The position numbers were made by a program, and so were the translations under genes. From JACOUT01 sp964580865 (GTDB lineage: Bacteria > Myxococcota > UBA727 > VGSZ01), in contig CAZONM010000192.1 of NCBI GenBank assembly GCA_964580865.1, forward strand, positions 1-10,915: a DNA stretch of 10,915 nt. The letters are read 5' to 3'. The notes beneath the pieces are model-generated. The model was not told the DNA's origin, ran no database searches, and was given only the letters and a program-made list of their open reading frames with translations. Positions 5,841 through 10,915 of this stretch are shown piece by piece. Within the stretch, counting starts at the first letter, position 1; each line of letters begins with the position of its first letter.

Positions 5841-6359
5841 ATGCGGCTCTACCGAAAGATCATCCCGAAGATCGCGCGCGAGATCGTGCGCACCCTCCAC
5901 TCGAAGAACGAGGTCGAGGTGGAGGACGGCCGCATGGACGAGGCCGAGCTCGACCTCGCCGCCGTCATGGTCGAGTACATGAACGAGGAAGAGCGCATCG
6001 TCAACGAGACGAAAGAGACGATGGCGCGCCGTGGCTTCTCGCAGGAGCGCTTCACGCAGGTGAAGAAGAGCCTGGCCGAGGCGCGCGGCTTCAAGCTCGG
6101 CGACGAGGGCATCGAGTACGTGCTCGACCAGATGATCGAGGCGCTGTTCAACTCGAAGAACGTGGCCGAGGTCTTCGCCGACGACAAGGAGCTGCGCCTG
6201 TTCATGAAGTCGGTGTTCGAGAAGTACACCGGCGTCGACGAGGAGCTCGACAAGGAGGCGCGCAACCGCCTCAAGAACCTGCGCGAGGGCACGCCCGAGT
6301 GGGAGATCGAGTATCCGCGCGTGGTGGCGGCGCTCAAGCGTCAGAAGGGCCTGGCGTAA
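5841..6359 (+). CDS. DUF507 family protein
   Basis: A 172-aa acidic/basic helical protein of the DUF507 family, common in deltaproteobacteria-like phyla and Aquificota; its biochemical function is unknown. It begins with the family's MRLYRKIIPKIAREIV pattern, then EVEVEDGRMDEAELDLAAVMVEYM (24-47 region). Two halves align with each other: residues ~10-65 (…SKNEVEV…ELDLAAVMVEYM…) and ~92-150 (…SKNVAEVFADDKELRLFMKSVFEKY…), an internal duplication typical of the long form. The ATG at 5841 is chosen over the upstream GTG at 5733 because homologues start MRLY and because AAGGGA (5828-5833) lies 7 nt before it. It appears to be a single-gene transcription unit from the promoter at 5701-5728. No membrane segment or signal peptide. 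Confidence 0.92.
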   Translation: MRLYRKIIPKIAREIVRTLHSKNEVEVEDGRMDEAELDLAAVMVEYMNEEERIVNETKETMARRGFSQERFTQVKKSLAEARGFKLGDEGIEYVLDQMIEALFNSKNVAEVFADDKELRLFMKSVFEKYTGVDEELDKEARNRLKNLREGTPEWEIEYPRVVAALKRQKGLA

Positions 6360-6614
6360 GGCCGGGTCCGGTCACGGTCGAAGGGCTGCGGAACCGCGGC
6401 CCGCTGTGCGGGACTCGGACAGCGGAAGCTCGCGCGGCGGGCTCCGGCCGGCAGATCCTCGGGCGCGGCGCGCGTCTCCGAACGGCGACGAATCGCCGGC
6501 CGCAGCCCGCGGCCCGACGGAACCGCTGGCCGATCTCCCGCGGTCCGATTTCCGATCCGGCATGGCCGGCCGGCCGGGTCAGACGACCATGAAGGGGATG
6601 GCGCTCAGCGCCCG

Positions 6615-8567
6615 TCAGCGGAACACCGTGCACAAGCTCGGCACGGTCTCGGCCTCGTCGCACACGAACAGCTCGAACAAGCCGCTGCTGCCGTCGGGCG
6701 CGGCCGTGGTCACCACCATGCGCCGCGCGCGCAGGGTGCCGCCCGTCTCCTCGTCGGGGATGTCCATCTCCCCGCCGACGATGCTCGTGGGCAACAGGCC
6801 CGCGGTGCCGAAGCCGCCGCCGCCGCGCGGGTTGTAGGCCTTCGACAGCGCGAGGCCCAAGGGCGTCACGTGCGGGTCGAGGGGGATCGACAGGAGCGAG
6901 CCGCGCAGCGGCAGGCCGGCGGCGGCCGCCTTCATGGTGAGCGCGGCGCCCGGCAGCAGCAGCTCGTTCTCCGCGTCGCCCTCGACGAGGTTGAGCCGGC
7001 CGGGCGAGGTGCCGTCGGCGAGCTCCACCACAAACGCCTGCGCCACGAGCACGGTCAGGGTGGTGCCGCTGCCGCGCGCGATGCAGCCCTCGTCGTCCTC
7101 GTCGAGCCCGTCGAGGCCGCGCAGCACCTCCACGGTGGCGCCGCTGATCGCGGTGATGGGCGCCTCGAGCGCGCGCCCCTCGCAGTCGAGCGGGAGCTGG
7201 TCGACGGCGAACAGCGCCCGATCTCCCACGCGCGCGCCCGCGGCCTGCACGTCGATCGCGGCGCTGAACACGCCCGCCAGGTACGCGTTCTCGCTGGCGC
7301 CGCCCACGGCCTCCAGGCCCGGGATGGCGCCCTCCCAGGTGAGGAGCGGCGCCTCGCCCGAGCCCACGATCTCCACCGCGGGCGGCGTGCCCCAGGTGTC
7401 GCGCGCGCTCAGCGCCACCTCGACGGGGCGCCGATCCTCGCCGCCCGCCGTGGGCACCCAGATGGTCTCCTCGGTGTTGAGATCCACCAAGCTGCCGAGG
7501 CCCTCGAGGTCGTCGTCGACCATGTGCACCAAGCGGCGCGTCGGATCGGCGGTGGGCGCCGCCAGCGCCACGTAGAACACGTCGCCCGTAGCCAGCGCCG
7601 CCGCGCCCCACGCGGCCGTGGCCTCGCCGGCCGCGACGGCCTCGTCCGACAGCCCGCGGCAGCACACGGTGGCGCTGCCGCGGTGATCGGGCACGTACAA
7701 CGTCAACGGCAGCGACGGCAGCTCGGCGCGCCCGTAGAGAGCGGCGCCGTCCTCGCGGTACCCGGCGCGGAACAGCCGCACCAGCGCCACCTCGGCGCGG
7801 TCGCGCCGCGCCACCAGCGCCACGGGCGCGAGCCCGTCGCCCACGTCGACCACGCCGGTCGCCACGGCGCCCGAGGGGCCGCCCACGTCGACGCTGCGCT
7901 CGAGCGTCTTCAGCGCGCGGTCGATCACGTGCACCGACGACAGCGCCGCGTCGGTCACCACCACGCGCGCGCCCGTGGGCTCCACGTCGACGGCGTCGGG
8001 CCGCGCGCCGTCGGGCAGCGCGATGCGCGTCAGCTCCACGCCCGCGGCGTCGAGCACCTGCACGGCGCCCGCGGTGGGCGTGGCGTCGGGCAGCGTCACC
8101 CACAGCTCCACGGCGCCGTCGCCGGCCCAGGCTGCCAGGTCCGCGGGCGCGCGCCCGGTGACGACGTCGTCGCCCACGCGAGAGAACGCCGGCCCCGCGT
8201 CGTCGACGGTGCGCACGACCTGCACGGCGTCGATGGCGCCGTCGAGCGCGTACACGCGCGTGCCATCGCCCGTCGCTACCGCGAGGCGGCGCGTGGAGGG
8301 CCCCACGGGCACGCTCACCGAGAAGAAGCGGTTGGGCGCGTCGACGAAGCGCTCCGTCGTCAGGTCGAGCACGCGCAGGTGCTCGAGCTCGGGGTGCGCG
8401 GTCACGACGTACGCGTGCCCGTCGGTGCCCGTGACCACCACCGCGTCGGTGCCGCGGTCGACGTTGCCGATGCGGGGATCGCTCACCTGCTCACACTGCT
8501 CGCACGTGGCCGCCGCCGACCCGAGGGCCAGCGCCAGCGCCCCAACCCGAAGCGCGCGTCCGTTCAT
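6615..8567 (-). CDS. Secreted beta-propeller-like protein, second gene of a coupled pair
   Basis: A 650-aa predicted exported protein of unknown function. The N-terminus MNGRALRVGALALALGSAAA is a signal peptide, followed by Cys 22 and Cys 25; a lipoprotein anchor at C22 is possible but the lipobox is poor. Residues ~40-300 consist of short strands with recurring blade-like phrases (HLRVLDLTTERF, RVYALDGAIDAVQVV, GARVVVTDAALSSVHVID), which fit a YncE/NHL-type beta-propeller. Residues 300-650 keep a beta-rich pattern with a few Cys (302, 303, 462, 495, 636, 646) but no domain I recognise. The ATG at 8567 is preferred because it gives the signal peptide and overlaps the upstream stop by ATGA, implying translational coupling. 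A role in surface binding or scaffolding with its partner is an inference; no catalytic motif is seen. Confidence 0.8.
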   Translation of the reverse strand: MNGRALRVGALALALGSAAATCEQCEQVSDPRIGNVDRGTDAVVVTGTDGHAYVVTAHPELEHLRVLDLTTERFVDAPNRFFSVSVPVGPSTRRLAVATGDGTRVYALDGAIDAVQVVRTVDDAGPAFSRVGDDVVTGRAPADLAAWAGDGAVELWVTLPDATPTAGAVQVLDAAGVELTRIALPDGARPDAVDVEPTGARVVVTDAALSSVHVIDRALKTLERSVDVGGPSGAVATGVVDVGDGLAPVALVARRDRAEVALVRLFRAGYREDGAALYGRAELPSLPLTLYVPDHRGSATVCCRGLSDEAVAAGEATAAWGAAALATGDVFYVALAAPTADPTRRLVHMVDDDLEGLGSLVDLNTEETIWVPTAGGEDRRPVEVALSARDTWGTPPAVEIVGSGEAPLLTWEGAIPGLEAVGGASENAYLAGVFSAAIDVQAAGARVGDRALFAVDQLPLDCEGRALEAPITAISGATVEVLRGLDGLDEDDEGCIARGSGTTLTVLVAQAFVVELADGTSPGRLNLVEGDAENELLLPGAALTMKAAAAGLPLRGSLLSIPLDPHVTPLGLALSKAYNPRGGGGFGTAGLLPTSIVGGEMDIPDEETGGTLRARRMVVTTAAPDGSSGLFELFVCDEAETVPSLCTVFR

Positions 8568-9877
8568 TCGCGGCCGTCCTCGGGCTTGGCCGTGGGGGTG
8601 CCGATGCGGCCGCGCAGCGTCACGCGCGGCGTGACGCCGTCGGCGTCCACCAGCGAGAGCACGCCGATGCTGTCGTCGAGGAAGAAGCTGACGAAGGCCT
8701 CGGGCTGCACCGGGTTCACCGCCACGTCGTAGGGGTTTCTGCCCGCGAAGCGCACCACGTCGGTGACCGCCAGCGTGCGCGGGTCCATCACCTCGATGGC
8801 GCCGCCGAGCTGGCACGTGAGCAGCACGCGCCGAACGCCGCCGTGCGCGCTCAGCGCCAGCCCCGTGGGCTGGGCGCAGCTCTCGGCCACGCCCGAAAGG
8901 CGCAGCGCGGGGCCGTCAGGCAGGTCGTCGACCTCGAAGCGCGCCACCGCGTCGGGCGCCCGCGTGGCCACGAGCACGGCGTCGGGCTCGGCGCCGCTGC
9001 CCGGCACCACCACCACGTCGCGCAGCGAGGCGGCGCCCATGGCCGCGGTGACGTCGAAGGCCGTGGGCACGGCGTCGACGCTGGGCTCGAAGAGCACCAA
9101 GAGCGCGCCCGCGGTGGTGAGCGAGGCCACGTCCACCGCCGCCACCACGTGGGTCACGCCGTCGCGCGTGCGCAGCGCCGCCGAGCGCACGCCGCGCACC
9201 GCCTCGCCCAGGGTGAGCGTGCCGGTCTGCTGCATCACCGACGCGCCCGCGCGCTCGCGGTCGTCGCGGAAGAAGTACACCGTGGGCGACGACAGCAGCG
9301 TTACGAGGCCGTTCACGCGCGTGAGCGCGCCGTCCTCCACCGTCTCGTCGAGCACCAGCACGTCGAAGGGGTCGCTCTCGGGCACCTGCAGCGCCAGCGG
9401 GCTCTTGCCACAGCGCGGCGTGCCGTCGTCGTCGGTGCCGCTGCACGTGAAGCCCTGGGAGGAATCTACGTCCACCGACGACACCAGGTTGCTGCCCCGC
9501 GTCGACACCAAGAGCCGCTCGCCGCCGCTGGTGAACGTCGGCCGATCGCCGAAGGGAGGCAGGCGCGCGGCCTTCACGTAGGCGCCCTCGACCACTGCGT
9601 CGCGCGGGTCTTCGGCCGTGCTCGCCGCCAGCGCCGCGCGCACGGCCGGCAGGTCGGCGAGCAGGAGCGCGCCGTCGTCGTAGGCCAGGTCGAAGGCCGA
9701 CGACACCACCACCAGGCGCTCGCCCGCAGGGTGGACGGCCAGGCCCGTGGGGTACACGGGCCGGTCGAGCGGCACGCCGGTGGCCGGCGGCACGCACGCG
9801 GCGCCCGCCAGGGCGAGCCCGGCAACAAGGCGGAGCCCGGCTCGGCGGACCTCCCGGTGCGGCGTTCTGCTGCGCAT
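8564..9877 (-). CDS. Predicted lipoprotein with YncE-like beta-propeller
   Basis: A 437-aa exported protein. The N-terminus has basic residues, a hydrophobic core LRLVAGLALAGAA and Cys 28 in an AGAAC context, so a lipoprotein is likely. Propeller-type phrases recur: RPVYPTGLAVHPAGERLVVVSS (38-60 region), RLLVSTRGSNLVSSVDVD (121-138), RRVLLTCQLGGAIEVMDPRTL (349-369 region) and NPYDVAVNPVQPEAFVSFF (381-399). These fit YVTN/YncE-like beta-propeller repeats, a fold that usually binds proteins or ligands; the ligand is unknown. Cys 145, 156, 334 and 355 could form disulfides. It is the first gene of a pair with the downstream 650-aa protein (ATGA overlap). The ATG at 9877 is the best start; GGGGAGG lies about 13 nt upstream, slightly far. 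Its start region is divergent from the kinase-like gene. Confidence 0.82.
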   Translation of the reverse strand: MRSRTPHREVRRAGLRLVAGLALAGAACVPPATGVPLDRPVYPTGLAVHPAGERLVVVSSAFDLAYDDGALLLADLPAVRAALAASTAEDPRDAVVEGAYVKAARLPPFGDRPTFTSGGERLLVSTRGSNLVSSVDVDSSQGFTCSGTDDDGTPRCGKSPLALQVPESDPFDVLVLDETVEDGALTRVNGLVTLLSSPTVYFFRDDRERAGASVMQQTGTLTLGEAVRGVRSAALRTRDGVTHVVAAVDVASLTTAGALLVLFEPSVDAVPTAFDVTAAMGAASLRDVVVVPGSGAEPDAVLVATRAPDAVARFEVDDLPDGPALRLSGVAESCAQPTGLALSAHGGVRRVLLTCQLGGAIEVMDPRTLAVTDVVRFAGRNPYDVAVNPVQPEAFVSFFLDDSIGVLSLVDADGVTPRVTLRGRIGTPTAKPEDGRE

Positions 9878-10009
9878 GGCAGCCCGGTAGCCTCCCCGCG
9901 CCGTCCCTTCAAGGCATCCGTGCCCGGCGCCCGGCGTCCGCGGCCCTTGGGGCGCCCCAGCGAGACAGGGAAGCTTTCTCGCGCAAGCGCGGGCGCCACG
10001 ATGATAATC
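9878..10009. promoter_or_regulatory. Divergent intergenic region between propeller operon and kinase-like gene
   Basis: About 130 bases between divergent starts must hold the promoters of both units. A CGCGC-AA-GCGCG palindrome is at 9980-9991. A GATAAT at 10003-10008 resembles a -10 box but has no matching -35 and lies too close to the ribosome site. No promoter can be assigned with confidence. Confidence 0.35.
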
Positions 10010-10013
10010 AGGA
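10010..10013 (+). promoter_or_regulatory. Ribosome binding site deciding the GTG start of the kinase-like gene
   Basis: AGGA ends 7 nt before GTG at 10021. This fits translation from GTG, the first codon of the kinase-like N-lobe (TRFGDFTLHEDLG); no in-frame ATG occurs until residue 57. Confidence 0.55.
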
Positions 10014-10020
10014 ACCCGGC

Positions 10021-10915
10021 GTGACCCGTTTCGGCGACTTCACCCTGCACGAGGATCTCGGCCAGTCCGCCACCGCGGATCGGTACAAGGCGAGCCACGC
10101 CACCCAAGGCGGGCCGTTCTTCCTCAAGGTCTATTCGCGCCTCGACGCCTCGTTTCACGCCGACCTCGCCCAGCGCTGCGAGGCGCTCATGGGGCGCAGC
10201 CACGCGAACCTGGCCGCGCACCTCGGGCACGGCGCCATCGACGGCATGCCGTTCGTGGTGTCGCCGTGGCTCGAGGGCATCGACCTCGCCACCATGACCT
10301 CGTCGCTCCTGGATCGCCGGGTCACCGTGGGGCTCGAGACGCTGCTCTTGTTGCTCATCGAGGTGGGCGGCGGCGTCGATGCGCTGCATGCCGTCGCGCC
10401 GGGCCCGGGGGGCGGCACGCACTTCGGCCACGGCGACGTCTCCCTCGGCCACGTCCGCATCGGCCTCGAGGGCGGCATCTGGCTCACGGGCCTCGTCACC
10501 CCGCGCGGCGACGCGCCCGGGCGCACCCCCGAGGGGCGCTTCGACACGGCCGGCGTCGGCGCCATGCTCTATGACCTGGTGCCCCTCTTGCGCCCCGGCG
10601 GGGCGCGCACGGCGCTGCCGCCGCAGCTCGATCGCCTGGTCCGGCGCGCCCTCGGCATCGGCCCGCCGGAAGATCGCATCGCGCCGGCCGCCTTCTCCGA
10701 GGCGCTGTCCGAGCTGTTGGCGCCCTTGCGCCTCATGCCCGACAAGAACGCCGTGGCCGAGCTGGCGCGCCGCACCGTCAAGGTCGCCGAGAAGCGCCAG
10801 GTGGCCGACGACACGGCGCCCATCGCCGCGCGCCTCGACGGCCAGCGCGCGCCCGCCACGCCGCCCGGCGGGTCGCCGCGCGGGCGCCTGCCATCGGAGC
10901 AGATCCCGTCCCTCG
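10021..10915 (+). CDS. Ser/Thr-kinase-like protein, probable pseudokinase (partial, 3' end outside window)
   Basis: An open frame of 298 codons from GTG 10021 to the window edge, without a stop. The N-lobe pattern is visible: FGDFTLHEDLGQSATADRY (4-22) replaces the Gly-rich loop, K36 in FFLKVY matches the VAIK lysine, E54 may be the helix-C glutamate, and PFVVSPWLEGIDL (77-89) matches the hinge. In the C-lobe HGDVSLGHV (137-145) replaces HRDxxxxNV: the Asp is kept but the metal-binding Asn is His. No DFG is present; the equivalent reads WLTGL (154-158). RFDTAGVGAMLYDLV (173-187) and RALGIGPPEDRIAPAAF (209-225) match later kinase subdomains. Loss of DFG and Asn argues for a pseudokinase acting as a scaffold or regulator, though this family has degenerate active members. 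Residues after 240 form a low-complexity Ala/Pro/Arg linker. It is divergent from the propeller operon. Confidence 0.8.
   Translation, partial: MTRFGDFTLHEDLGQSATADRYKASHATQGGPFFLKVYSRLDASFHADLAQRCEALMGRSHANLAAHLGHGAIDGMPFVVSPWLEGIDLATMTSSLLDRRVTVGLETLLLLLIEVGGGVDALHAVAPGPGGGTHFGHGDVSLGHVRIGLEGGIWLTGLVTPRGDAPGRTPEGRFDTAGVGAMLYDLVPLLRPGGARTALPPQLDRLVRRALGIGPPEDRIAPAAFSEALSELLAPLRLMPDKNAVAELARRTVKVAEKRQVADDTAPIAARLDGQRAPATPPGGSPRGRLPSEQIPSL

Noticed and set aside
6360..6614. Short GC-rich repeats such as CCGCGGCCCG (6394 and 6507) as a mobile or regulatory element
   Set aside because: Only 9-10 bp, in very GC-rich DNA, with no consistent spacing or flanking structure; expected by chance.
6870..8732. 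620-codon open frame on the + strand opposite the propeller genes
   Set aside because: It spans two genes on the other strand, is rich in Arg/His/Gly/Ala and has no recognisable fold; the minus-strand genes have signal peptides and coupled starts.
10003..10008. GATAAT as the -10 box of the kinase-like gene
   Set aside because: Transcription would start after the AGGA ribosome site and a few bases before GTG, and no -35 lies at the right distance; it would only work for a leaderless mRNA.

Overview
The window looks like chromosomal DNA from a high-GC member of the Myxococcota (Polyangia-like deltaproteobacteria). The reasons are the strong G/C third-position bias, a DUF507 protein, a large secreted von Willebrand A (VWA) protein with regulatory-like beta-sandwich repeats, a pair of exported beta-propeller proteins and a degenerate Ser/Thr-kinase-like protein. 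The species cannot be named from this sequence.

Layout. (1) 1-1532 is a patch of visibly lower GC: by hand count, bases 361-420 are 50% G+C against 75% for 3481-3540. It holds a two-gene minus-strand operon. The first gene (1532-885) encodes a winged-helix protein with a Gly-rich helical tail, and the second (871-215) an AbiTii-family abortive-infection protein. Both carry the same short His/Gly/Asn motif, and an 11-bp perfect inverted repeat brackets the pair at nearly equal distances. A strong hairpin lies after the last gene and a G-run cluster before the first. (2) 1533-1882 is very C-rich on the + strand. It contains at most one small ORF, which overlaps the next gene by ATGA. (3) 1883-3217 is a tyrosine recombinase with an intact catalytic set and an unusual C-terminal domain that resembles SpoVG. 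A 13-bp inverted repeat follows it. (4) 3312-5057 is an exported VWA protein. It converges on 5561-5073, a small exported Pro/Val- and His-rich protein with a 12-bp tandem repeat. (5) 5841-6359 is a DUF507 protein with a good promoter. The 255 bases after it (6360-6614) are GC-rich and have no supportable gene. (6) 9877-6615 on the minus strand is a coupled pair of predicted secreted beta-propeller proteins. (7) Divergent from them, a GTG-started kinase-like gene begins at 10021 and runs off the window; it appears to be a pseudokinase.

How the genes may work together. The operon at 215-1532 is a plausible anti-phage or stress module, possibly acquired horizontally, next to a recombinase that may or may not have moved it. 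The rest reads as ordinary envelope and accessory genes of a myxobacterium-like host. The most original points are the split architecture with a shared motif in the abi operon, its flanking inverted repeats, and the recombinase with a SpoVG-like tail.
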